DNA from: Polyangia bacterium
GTDB lineage: Bacteria; Myxococcota_A; Polyangia; Nannocystales; Nannocystaceae
Direction: 5' to 3'
DNA: 64,000 nt
Assembly: GCA_030424595.1 (NCBI GenBank)
Contig: JAUHWG010000026.1
Span: 104,622 to 168,621 of the forward strand
The position numbers were made by a program, and so were the translations under genes. The notes beneath the pieces are model-generated. The model did no database searches. It was not told the DNA's origin and saw only the letters and a program-made list of their open reading frames with translations. Shown piece by piece: positions 42,884 to 50,792 of the stretch (its first letter is position 1; every line of letters begins with the position of its first letter).

Positions 42884-44101
42884 ATGAGCCTCCTCTCGCC
42901 GCTCCATCTCCTCCGCTACGGCGCCGCCAACGTGGCGACGCCGCTCCTCGCGACCGCCGCTGGCTGGATCGCCTACAGCCGCCTCGCGATCGACCACGAG
43001 GTGCCCCTGCCGCCGGCCCTCGCCGCCGAACACGAGCACTTCTCCAGCGTCGCCGGCAAGCTCGGCTACTACAAGGACCGCACCGCCAGCGGTCGGCCGC
43101 TGGTCCTGATCCACAGCGTCAACGCGGCCGCCTCCGCCTACGAGATGCGCCCGCTCTTCGAGCACTTCCGCGGCAGCCGCCCCGTCTTCGCCCTCGACCT
43201 CCCGGGCTTCGGCACCTCCGATCGCAGCGACCGCGACTACGCGCCGACGCTCTACCGCGACGCGATCATCGACTTCCTGACCGCCAAGGTCGGCACCCCC
43301 GCGGATGTCGTCGCCCTCTCCCTCGGCTGCGAGTTTTCGGCGCTCGCGGCCAACCTCCGCCCCGAGGCCTTCCACAGCCTGACCCTGATCTCGCCGACGG
43401 GCCTCAGCAGCGAAGAGCGGGGCGGCAACACCCCCCGCGCCCGGCGGCTCCACAGCGCCTTCAGCGTCAGCCTCTGGCGCCAAGCGTTCTACGATCTGAT
43501 CGCCTCGCGGCCGAGCCTCAAGTACTTCCTCGGGCGCTCCCACGCCGGCGACGTCGACCCTGGCCTGCTGAACTACGCCTTCCTCACCTCCCACCAGAAG
43601 GACGCCGTCCACGCCCCGCTCTGCTTCATCAGCGGCCGACTCTTCACCCCCGCGATCGCCGAGAGCACCTACGTCCGCCTCCCGCGGCCGACCCTCGTCG
43701 TCTACGATCAGGACGCCCACGTCAGCTTTGAGCGGCTCCCCGAGATCATGTCCCGCAACGAGCAGTGGCGGGCGATCCGGATCGTCCCGACCCGCGGCCT
43801 GCCGCACTGGGAGCGGCTCCCCGAGACCGTCGCCGCGATGGAGGCGTTCTGGGCCGGGAGCGACGCGAGCTCGCAGGCCGCGGATGCCTCGGACGCCGCA
43901 GGTGAGGCTGACACCGAGAGTGAGACCGAGACCGCCCCGATCGCCGCAGACAGTGCGGACGCCCCCGAGGCCGGGTCCGAGGATCAAGCTCAGGAAGCGA
44001 CCGACACAGGTGATGCGGGCGACTCCCAAGACGATGCCGAGCTAGAGCCGAGCGCCGAGGCCGACACCGCCGACGAGCCGGCTCCAGAGAACGACGCCTA
44101 G
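42884..44101 (+). CDS. Alpha/beta hydrolase with acidic C-terminal tail
   Basis: 405 aa from MSLLSPLHLLRYGAAN. An N-terminal hydrophobic helix (ATPLLATAAGWIAYSRL) may anchor it. Hydrolase core: oxyanion region LVLIHSVNAAASAYEMRPL, nucleophile elbow ALSLGCEF (Ser), acid in VVYDQDAHVSFERLP and His in TRGLPHWERLPE. Residues ~325-405 are an Asp/Glu/Ala/Thr-rich disordered tail (SDASSQAADASDAAGEADTE...) of unusual length. Similar to membrane-associated myxobacterial and chloroplast lipases/esterases; substrate unknown. Divergent from the formate dehydrogenase gene. Confidence 0.87.
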   Translation: MSLLSPLHLLRYGAANVATPLLATAAGWIAYSRLAIDHEVPLPPALAAEHEHFSSVAGKLGYYKDRTASGRPLVLIHSVNAAASAYEMRPLFEHFRGSRPVFALDLPGFGTSDRSDRDYAPTLYRDAIIDFLTAKVGTPADVVALSLGCEFSALAANLRPEAFHSLTLISPTGLSSEERGGNTPRARRLHSAFSVSLWRQAFYDLIASRPSLKYFLGRSHAGDVDPGLLNYAFLTSHQKDAVHAPLCFISGRLFTPAIAESTYVRLPRPTLVVYDQDAHVSFERLPEIMSRNEQWRAIRIVPTRGLPHWERLPETVAAMEAFWAGSDASSQAADASDAAGEADTESETETAPIAADSADAPEAGSEDQAQEATDTGDAGDSQDDAELEPSAEADTADEPAPENDA

Positions 44102-44196
44102 CAGGCCCTGGCGCGAGCACCGAGTGCTCTCGCGCCGCCCGCAAGGGCTCATCAGAATTTCCTCTCGCAAGATCGCAAGATCGCAAGGAAGAGTGC

Positions 44197-44541
44197 TCAA
44201 GAGAAGCGCCGACGAGCTGCTCGTCCCTGAGTCGGCGAACTCGTCGCTCCCAGGCTGCTCCAGGTGCACCAGGGTGTCGTAGGGCAGCAGCGCCGACCCC
44301 TGATCCGCGAAGTAGTACCAGATCGTCTCGAGCGGCCCCACCCCTGATCGAGGTAGACGAGCGCGCTCGCCCCATCACCCCACCCCTCGTCCGCGAGCGC
44401 GAGCCCCCCGCGCTCGTCGACGAGCTCGACCGTCGACGCGATCGGCGGGGGGAGAGGCGGCCCCTCCTGGGGCCCCGTCCCCTTGCAGGCGGCGAGCCCG
44501 AGGAGGAGGAGGAGGCCGGTGGACGCGTCGCGGAGGGTCAT
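44197..44541 (-). pseudogene. Frameshifted small lipoprotein gene
   Basis: The frame starts MTLRDASTGLLLLLGLAAC (lipobox, Cys19) and continues as a plausible protein to ALVYLDQGWG near 44345. The matching continuation PLETIWYYFADQGSALLPYDTLVHLEQ is in another frame. Adding one G in the GGGGTGGGG tract would rejoin them, so one base appears deleted. Either a recent pseudogene or an assembly error. No family recognised. Confidence 0.65.
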
Positions 44542-44920
44542 AGGGAGCTCGGGGTGGATGGTCGCCGCCGGATCCGGTCCTTGCCCGCGTCGCATCGGCG
44601 ACTCGAAGAAAATTCTGAGCGCGGTGATCAAAGGGGGCCAGGTCGTCATTCCCTCTACAGACCAGGCGAGCACGGCCAACGGCCGCTCGCTGCGTCGATA
44701 GACCCTCCCCTGCGAGCGCTGCTCCACACGTCGTGGACCAGGCCTGCAGTCGGCGACAACCCCCGCGGGCCGCGGCCCGAGAGAGAGACGACACCATGAA
44801 GAACCGCATCCACCACAAGGTCATCCGCATCGCGGACGATGATCACCTCACCGCGCGCGCGCTCTTGCCTCCGCTGGTGAGCGCTGACGTCGAGGTCGAC
44901 GCGGTCGACCGTCCACTGCC
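44542..44920. other. Intergenic, no convincing gene
   Basis: Holds one short rightward frame from an ATG at 44796 with a GAGAGAG upstream, but its second half overlaps and mirrors the leftward GIDE-like gene, so it is not called. Confidence 0.4.
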
Positions 44921-45613
44921 TCAGGCGGCGGCGTGGGGATCCAGGAGAACGCTCGGGTCATCGCTGATGAGCACCGAAGCCCGGGAGCTTCCGCTGATCG
45001 TCACCTTGGTCTGTCCCGCAGGCTCTCGATAGCCTCCGTGATGCTCGTTCACCCTGTCAACGGCCTCGTCGAGGGAGACGACGCCATGCCCGAGCACGGC
45101 GACGAACGCCCCGGGCTCGAGCACCCCCTCGCGAAAGCGCAGCTCGAAGTTCATGAGTTCTTCCAGATCTTCCGCGGCGAGCCGTCGCAGGAGCGCGTAT
45201 TCCCGCGAAGTCGGGCTTTCTGACCAAGAGGACGTCGAATAATCGCGAGTCGCAAGGGCAACCCTCACATGCTCGGGATGGACGATCGCCCGACCGGTCA
45301 TGTCGCGGATGACAAAGGAGACGCACTTCATCTCATACGCGACTGTACTATCGCCACGGCTGTGCTCGACCGCCACGACGTACCCGGCGCAGCGCCGTCC
45401 CGAGAGGGGGGCGGTGAGCGCGTCGTCGAGCAGCGAGAGTTCGCCAACAATGCGCCTCCTCGCGCCATTTGGATACTCACCAATGTGAACTCCGCGGGCA
45501 TTGCGAAGAGCTTGTTTGACCTGTCGGTTCTTCGCGGCTCTCCATCCCCACACCGCGGCGAGTGCAGTGCTGGCACAGAGTCCGGCCATGAAGAGGTCCA
45601 GCAAGAACTCCAT
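44921..45613 (-). CDS. GIDE-like membrane protein
   Basis: 230 aa from MEFLLDLFMAGLCAST. An N-terminal transmembrane helix, then GARRRIVGELSLLDDALTAPLSGRRCAGYVVAVEHSRG, which follows the G.....L..PLSG..C..Y...V pattern of GIDE-type domains (as in the E3 ligase MUL1 and bacterial relatives), and FVIRDMTGRAIVHPEHVRVAL ('F.I.D.TG...V'), then FREGVLEPGAFVAVLGHG ('E..L..G....V.G'). No RING finger is present. Bacterial members are uncharacterised; the C-terminal ~50 residues are unconserved. Moderate certainty on the family. Confidence 0.6.
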   Translation of the reverse strand: MEFLLDLFMAGLCASTALAAVWGWRAAKNRQVKQALRNARGVHIGEYPNGARRRIVGELSLLDDALTAPLSGRRCAGYVVAVEHSRGDSTVAYEMKCVSFVIRDMTGRAIVHPEHVRVALATRDYSTSSWSESPTSREYALLRRLAAEDLEELMNFELRFREGVLEPGAFVAVLGHGVVSLDEAVDRVNEHHGGYREPAGQTKVTISGSSRASVLISDDPSVLLDPHAAA

Positions 45614-45765
45614 ACCTGAACATGTACCTGAAGTTGTCCAGACGGAGGCCAAGAACGACGCGCTTCGGCTGGTTTACCTAGGCCTAGGCGAACCTCGCGC
45701 AGACGCAGACATCCAAGCAACGAACCGACGGCCATCGAGATCGCTGTATCGCTGGCGAACAACGC

Positions 45766-47070
45766 CTACTCATCGATCGTATAGACCCCGAGCGACTCCG
45801 AGCGCCCGCGCACGCTCAACGGCGCATGTTCGCTGAGCCCTGGGAGCTCCGCCTCGGCAGCTTGGGCGGCCCGAGCCGCGTCGACCGAGACATAGATGTC
45901 GAAGCTCTCGCCCTTCGTCGCCGACTCGAGGCGACTGGCCACGTTCACGACGTCGCCGATCACCGTGTACTCCATGCGCTCGGGGGTGCCGATGTTGCCG
46001 ACGACCATCGCCCCGTAGTGGACGCCGATCCCGTGCTCGAAGGGCGGTAGCCCGCGCCGCGCCCGCTCGGCGTTGTGGACGACGAGGGCCCTGCGCATGC
46101 CGGCGGCGGCGCGGATCGCCCGGGCGGCGTCGTCCCCACGGGGCTTTGGCACGCCGAAGACCGCCATGATCGCGTCGCCGATGTACTTGTCGACGTGGCC
46201 CCCCTCCGCCCGGATCGCCGCGACCATCGCCTGAAAGTAGCCGTTGAGTTCCTCGACCAGGCGCTCCGGCGCGAGCTTCTCGGCGTAGCGGGTGAAGCCT
46301 CGGAGATCGGAGAAGAGGATCGCCGCCTCCACCGACGCGCCGCCGAGCTCGAGATCTGCGGTCCCCAACGCATCGTCCGCGATCGCCTCCGAGACGTAGA
46401 TCCCGAGCCGATGACGGACCCGTTCGGCGACCACCGCCGCCTTGCCGCCCTCGACGAGGAGGTGCCGGGTCCGGTAGGCGATGCTGTAGGAGATGATCGA
46501 GGCGACGACGACGAAGGCCGCCGCGAAGACGATCTCGAGGTAGGAGTAGCGGAGGCTGTCGCCCCAGAGCGCCACGTCGACGACGAGGAGCATGACGAGG
46601 CCCAGCGCGTGGACGATCCCGCCGAAGATCGCCCCCCGCTCAGACAGGCGGATCCCGGAGGCGACGATCGCGATGTAGATGATCGCCGGCTCGTGCTCGC
46701 GCAGGAGGCCGATGTAGCCCTCGTGCGGCCAGATCACGCCGGTGATGATCGTCAGGTAGACGATGAAGGCGTCGATCGCCACCGAGACATAGACACCGCC
46801 GATGGTGATGTTGCCGCTGCGACTACGACGCAGGCCGTCAAAGGAGAGCAAGAGCCCGACCAAGAGCCCGCCGACGAGGATCCACGACTTCGGGTCCCCC
46901 TCGGCCATCAGGCCCGCGCGCATCGGCACGTGCATCGCCAGGAAGACCGCGCAGACGACACAGCGCGCGAGCGACATCCCGGCCTCGCCGCGCCTCTGCG
47001 CCCCCGCGAGCAGCTCCTCGAGCATCCGCTCGCCGGCCCTCGCGCTCTGCTTGGCGACCTCCCCTGCCAC
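45766..47070 (-). CDS. Membrane adenylate cyclase (class III)
   Basis: 434 aa from a GTG. About six transmembrane helices in the first ~210 residues (ILVGGLLVGLLLSFDGL; AFIVYLTIITGVIWPH; AIIYIAIVASGIRL...), then a class III cyclase domain: AAILFSDLRGFTRYAEKL (metal Asp), HVDKYIGDAIMAVFG (Lys of the purine pocket and the second metal Asp), GVHYGAMVVGNIG, and YTVIGDVVNVASRLE (Asp of the purine pocket, transition-state Asn and Arg). The Lys/Asp purine pair points to ATP rather than GTP. Produces cAMP at the inner membrane, as in many myxobacteria; the sensor input through the helices is unknown. Confidence 0.93.
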   Translation of the reverse strand: MAGEVAKQSARAGERMLEELLAGAQRRGEAGMSLARCVVCAVFLAMHVPMRAGLMAEGDPKSWILVGGLLVGLLLSFDGLRRSRSGNITIGGVYVSVAIDAFIVYLTIITGVIWPHEGYIGLLREHEPAIIYIAIVASGIRLSERGAIFGGIVHALGLVMLLVVDVALWGDSLRYSYLEIVFAAAFVVVASIISYSIAYRTRHLLVEGGKAAVVAERVRHRLGIYVSEAIADDALGTADLELGGASVEAAILFSDLRGFTRYAEKLAPERLVEELNGYFQAMVAAIRAEGGHVDKYIGDAIMAVFGVPKPRGDDAARAIRAAAGMRRALVVHNAERARRGLPPFEHGIGVHYGAMVVGNIGTPERMEYTVIGDVVNVASRLESATKGESFDIYVSVDAARAAQAAEAELPGLSEHAPLSVRGRSESLGVYTIDE

Positions 47071-47559
47071 GACGCTAGACTACCAAGTCCGCGCGGTAAT
47101 TCCTGCGTAGGACCGCGGTTATGCAGCCGCGCAAACGCCATCGTCCAGGGTTCCGCGCTGGATCTCGGCGGATCGGAGATGTGTGCTCCCGCGCCCGACC
47201 TGTCGATCTCTCGCACGTCGCTCCCGCTCAGCCCGGACACGTGAGACGCGGGCACGGGCACGCCAGCGCTCGGGCCCCCCCAGTCCTCGGGGAAGCTGTC
47301 CTCGGGACCCCTGTCCTCGGGCAACCTGTCCTCGGGGAAGCAGTCCTCGGGCAACCTGTCCTCGGGCAACCTGTCCTCGGGGAGCCGTCCTCGGGAAACC
47401 TGTCCTCGGGGAAACCTGTCCTCGGGAACCCTGTCCTCGGGAACCCTGTCCTCGGGCAACCTGTCCTCGGGCAACCTGTCCTCGGGAACCCTGTCCTCGG
47501 GAAACCTGTCCTCGGAAACACCTACACGAGAGGGCGACACGCGGGAATGCTCCGCTCGT
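47071..47559. other. Intergenic dominated by a 15-bp minisatellite
   Basis: Gap between two leftward genes, tag on the right and the cyclase on the left. Contains the 15-bp array at 47276-47521; otherwise nothing recognised. Confidence 0.55.
47276..47521. repeat. 15-bp tandem array with indel units
   Basis: About 16 units of CTGTCCTCGGGNNNC. Most are 15 bp, but one is 14 (near 47389) and the next 16, so no single reading frame survives. It lies ~40 bp beyond the tag stop codon. Confidence 0.92.
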
Positions 47560-48225
47560 TCACTCGCAGCGGCGGGGCAGAGCGAACGCCGCTCTGGCTT
47601 CGCTCACCCGCGATCGAGCCGCACAGCCCCGCACGTGATCGTTGACCATGCCCATCGCCTGGATGAACGCGTAGCAGGTCGTCGGCCCGACGAAGCGCCA
47701 GCCCCGGCGCTTGAGCTCGCGGCTCAGCGCCTTCGACGTCGGGGTCTGGCTGAGCGCGCCGAGGGTCGCCCGCGTGAGCAGCCGCGGACGCTCCGACGCG
47801 GGCGGCTCAAAGCCCCAGAAGAACGCCGCCAAGGAGCCGAACTCCTCCGCCAGGGCGCAGGCCCGCTGGGCGTTGCCGATCGTCGCCTCGATCTTGCCGC
47901 GATGGCGGATGATCCCAGGATCGGCGAGGAGGCGGGCGATCTCCGGCTCCCCCATCGCCGCGACCCGCTCGCGGTCGAAGTCGTAGAAGACCTCGCGAAA
48001 GCGCGGTCGCTTGCGGAGGATCGTCAGCCACGAGAGGCCCGCCTGAAAGCCCTCGAGGCAGATCTTCTCGAAGAGCCGGCGGTCGTCGCCCATCGGCAGG
48101 GCCCACTCCTCGTCGTGGTAGCGCTGGTACTCCGGGTCGTCGCCGGCCCACCAACAGCGGGGGACGCCGTCCTCGCCGACGTGGACGCCGGACTCCGCCG
48201 TCTTCGTCTTCGTCTTCTCAGGCAT
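47560..48225 (-). CDS. tag: DNA-3-methyladenine glycosylase I
   Basis: 221 aa. The Tag signature is complete: zinc ligands Cys24 (RCWWAGDDPEY) and His37 (YHDEEW) at the start and a His/Cys pair at the end (MVNDHVRGC), the catalytic Glu58 in LEGFQAGLSWLTILRKR, and the helix-hairpin region (LADPGIIRHRGKIEATIGNAQ; LKRRGWRFVGPTTCYAFIQAMGMVNDH). Excises 3-methyladenine from alkylated DNA. The C-terminal ~30 residues after the zinc site are longer than in E. coli Tag. Confidence 0.97.
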   Translation of the reverse strand: MPEKTKTKTAESGVHVGEDGVPRCWWAGDDPEYQRYHDEEWALPMGDDRRLFEKICLEGFQAGLSWLTILRKRPRFREVFYDFDRERVAAMGEPEIARLLADPGIIRHRGKIEATIGNAQRACALAEEFGSLAAFFWGFEPPASERPRLLTRATLGALSQTPTSKALSRELKRRGWRFVGPTTCYAFIQAMGMVNDHVRGCAARSRVSEARAAFALPRRCE

Positions 48226-48341
48226 CGGGCCCCTCGCCGCTCGGGGGCCGCCGAACCAGCCATGGGCTCAGGGGGCCGTGCTCGGGCTCGCCTACGACCA
48301 GGCGCCCGAGGAGGCCGGAGCCGCGCTCTATCGGCGGGGTG

Positions 48342-50759
48342 CTAGGCACGGCGGGAGAGCACCCAGGTCGCGGGCAGGAGCGCCACGTAGCAGAGCAGGC
48401 CGACCCCCATGGTCGCCGGGATCCCTGCGACCATCGATGTCCCGAGGGCCAGGCCGCTGGCGCAGACCCCGAAGGCGCCGTTGATCCCCCACATCCAGGG
48501 GCCGAGGTCGACCGCGTGGCCGCGGGCGCGGATCAGGCGGAGGCCGAGGGGGAAGCCCAGGCCCATGCCGAGGGCCGGCGGCGCGATCAGGGCGAGCGAG
48601 ACGAGCGCCCGCATGCCCGTCCCCGCGCCGGCGAACATCGCCGTCACCGGCGGCGTCGCGACGATCACCGCGGCGATCAGGAGCGCCGGGACGAGCGGGT
48701 AGAGCCAGGCTGCGCGGCTCTCCTCGACCGCGAAGCGCTCCGAGAGGAGTGAGCCGACGCCCGCGGCGGCGATGATCCCCCCGAGCACGACCGCCAGCGA
48801 CAGGGTCGGATGACCGAGGAAGACCCCGACCACCGAGAGGAGGCTTATCTCGACGAACATGAAGCCGAGGCCGATAAGCCCGAAGTAGGAGGCGGCGGCG
48901 AAGAGCTCCCGCTTGGGCAGGGCGTAGAGCTCGCGGCGGCGCATCCCCAGCGGGATCAGGATCGCGAGCGCGGTCAGGAGCGACGCGGCGAGGGTCGCGT
49001 AGACAAGCGTCTGGGTCGCCCGCAGGTTGCCGAGGAAGGCGTGGTCGAGGCCGCGGGTGTCGACGTTTCCGCGCAGCCACACCTGCGGCCGGAGCATCGA
49101 GAAGAAGAAGGGGCGGTCGTCGGTCGGCGGGGTCAGGTCGAAGAGCTGGGCGTCGGCCCAGCGCCACAGCGAGTCGCGATCGGGGAGCTGGGCCAGCTCG
49201 GCGAGGAGCGGGTGGGCCGGCAGGCGGCGCGGGGTCATCAGCATGTTGACGCCGAGGCGGACCGCCTCGCGCTGCATACGGTCGAGATCCCCCTCGCTGA
49301 AGGGGCTGGGCGAGAGGAGCAAGGTCGCGATCTGCCGCTCCTGGAGGACGATCAGGTGGGCCCGCGGATCGCGGACGCCGCGGCGCCAGAGCACCTCCAT
49401 CGCCAGGGCGATCATCCGCGCGGTCTCCCCCGGCGCGTCGCGCTTGTACCAGCGTGAGACCGTGAAGATCCCGTCGTCGGCGAGGCGCGAGGTGATCCGC
49501 TCCCACCCCTCGACCGTGTAGAGGCCGTTCTCCGAGAGCGAGTAGGCCCCGGCCCCGGTCGCCGCCCAGGTGTCGATGAGCGACATCGTGATCACGGAGT
49601 AGCTCCGCGGATCCCGGGTGAGGAAGGCGCGGGCCTCGTCGGAGACCAGCTCCACCCCGGGGACCGCGGCGATCCCCGAGAAGTCGCGGAGGCGACGGCG
49701 GTGGAGATCGACGATGTCGCGGTTGAGCTCGACGCCGACGACCGGCGTGTGACCGCTGCGAAGCGCCGCCAGCACGTCTCGCCCGCCGCCGACGCCGATC
49801 ACCGCCGCCGCCCCCTCCGGGCGTATGCGATGGGCGAAGGTGGCGATGTCCCAGTCGAGGTAGGCGTGCTCGCTCGGGCCGCCGGCGAAGTCGATCATCG
49901 GCGTCCCGGCGGCGCCGTCGATCCGGATCGTCCGCAGGCGCCGCGGGGCCAGCAGCTCCGGCGGCGTGTTCCGCCCCCGCCCCCAGAGCATCGGCGCCTC
50001 GGTCTTCACCGGCGAGACGTCGACCCGCGAGTGGGTGTTCCAGGTGATGATGTCGACGAGCGCCGGATCCTCGCGGACCCCCTTGATCCAGGAGGGTCGC
50101 AGCGGCGCATGCTCAGCGGCGTTGTTGAGGCCGCCTGCGCCGAGGAGGAGCGCCGCGACGATCCCCCCGCGCAGCGCCAGCTTGCGCTCGCCCGCGCCGA
50201 GGGCGAAGGCCGTCGCCCCGACCGCGGCGACCGAGGCCGCGACCAGCGAGGCCGAGCCGCCGTCGACCAGATCCAAGAGCGGGATCACGAGCACCGCCCC
50301 CGCGGCCGCGCCGACGAGATCGACCCCGTAGGCCCGCCCCGCAGGCAGCCCCGCTCGGGTCAGCGCCAGCGTCAGGGTCACGCCGAAGAAGGCGAAGGGC
50401 AGCGCCAGGGCGACGCCCGTCACGAGGAGGGCGAAGAAGCTCATGAAGTCGGTGACCGCGACCAGCGGCGACGCCATCACCCAGGCGAGGGCCAAGGGGG
50501 CGATGATCGCCCCCCACAGCGCGCTCTGGGCGAGGCGCCGCCCTATCGCCGAAGGCTCGAACCACTGCGGCCGGAGGAAGACGACGACCGCCCCCGCCGT
50601 CATCCCCAACATCGCCAGGGCGATCACGAAGAAGGCGAGGTGGTACCAGGCGATCACCGAGGTGATCCGTGTCAGGAGAATCTCGAGGATCAGGGTCGAC
50701 TGGGCGACCAAGAAGATCCCTGCGTAGACACTCCGCCCTCCGTGGCGTGATCGTTCCAT
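48342..50759 (-). CDS. Membrane protein with internal spermidine synthase-like domain
   Basis: 805 aa. About eight N-terminal helices (YAGIFLVAQSTLILEILLTRI; YHLAFFVIALAMLGMTAG; ...), a middle soluble domain with the Rossmann SAM/polyamine-synthase fold (VIGVGGGRDVLAALRSGHTPVVGVELNRDIVDL; VELVSDEARAFLTRDPRSYSVITMSLIDTW), and about seven C-terminal helices (AASYFGLIGLGFMFVEISLLSVV, ...). The arrangement is that of fused MFS/spermidine synthase proteins common in Myxococcota. The typical PAPT catalytic Asp pair is only partly recognisable, so aminopropyl transfer is not certain. Starts ~33 bp after the acylase stop; likely one operon. Confidence 0.85.
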   Translation of the reverse strand: MERSRHGGRSVYAGIFLVAQSTLILEILLTRITSVIAWYHLAFFVIALAMLGMTAGAVVVFLRPQWFEPSAIGRRLAQSALWGAIIAPLALAWVMASPLVAVTDFMSFFALLVTGVALALPFAFFGVTLTLALTRAGLPAGRAYGVDLVGAAAGAVLVIPLLDLVDGGSASLVAASVAAVGATAFALGAGERKLALRGGIVAALLLGAGGLNNAAEHAPLRPSWIKGVREDPALVDIITWNTHSRVDVSPVKTEAPMLWGRGRNTPPELLAPRRLRTIRIDGAAGTPMIDFAGGPSEHAYLDWDIATFAHRIRPEGAAAVIGVGGGRDVLAALRSGHTPVVGVELNRDIVDLHRRRLRDFSGIAAVPGVELVSDEARAFLTRDPRSYSVITMSLIDTWAATGAGAYSLSENGLYTVEGWERITSRLADDGIFTVSRWYKRDAPGETARMIALAMEVLWRRGVRDPRAHLIVLQERQIATLLLSPSPFSEGDLDRMQREAVRLGVNMLMTPRRLPAHPLLAELAQLPDRDSLWRWADAQLFDLTPPTDDRPFFFSMLRPQVWLRGNVDTRGLDHAFLGNLRATQTLVYATLAASLLTALAILIPLGMRRRELYALPKRELFAAASYFGLIGLGFMFVEISLLSVVGVFLGHPTLSLAVVLGGIIAAAGVGSLLSERFAVEESRAAWLYPLVPALLIAAVIVATPPVTAMFAGAGTGMRALVSLALIAPPALGMGLGFPLGLRLIRARGHAVDLGPWMWGINGAFGVCASGLALGTSMVAGIPATMGVGLLCYVALLPATWVLSRRA

Positions 50760-50792
50760 GGTGTGCGTCTCGGGGTGAGGAGCGCCCGCGGC

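Noticed and set aside
44796..45032. Small rightward frame MKNRIHHKVIRIADDD with GAGAGAG upstream
   Set aside because: Its second half overlaps the well-supported GIDE-like gene on the other strand and it has no recognisable family; kept as unproven.
47121..47645. Rightward frame with VLGEPVLGQ pentapeptide repeats
   Set aside because: The 15-bp array contains 14- and 16-bp units that break frame, and it runs into the antisense of tag; treated as a non-coding minisatellite.
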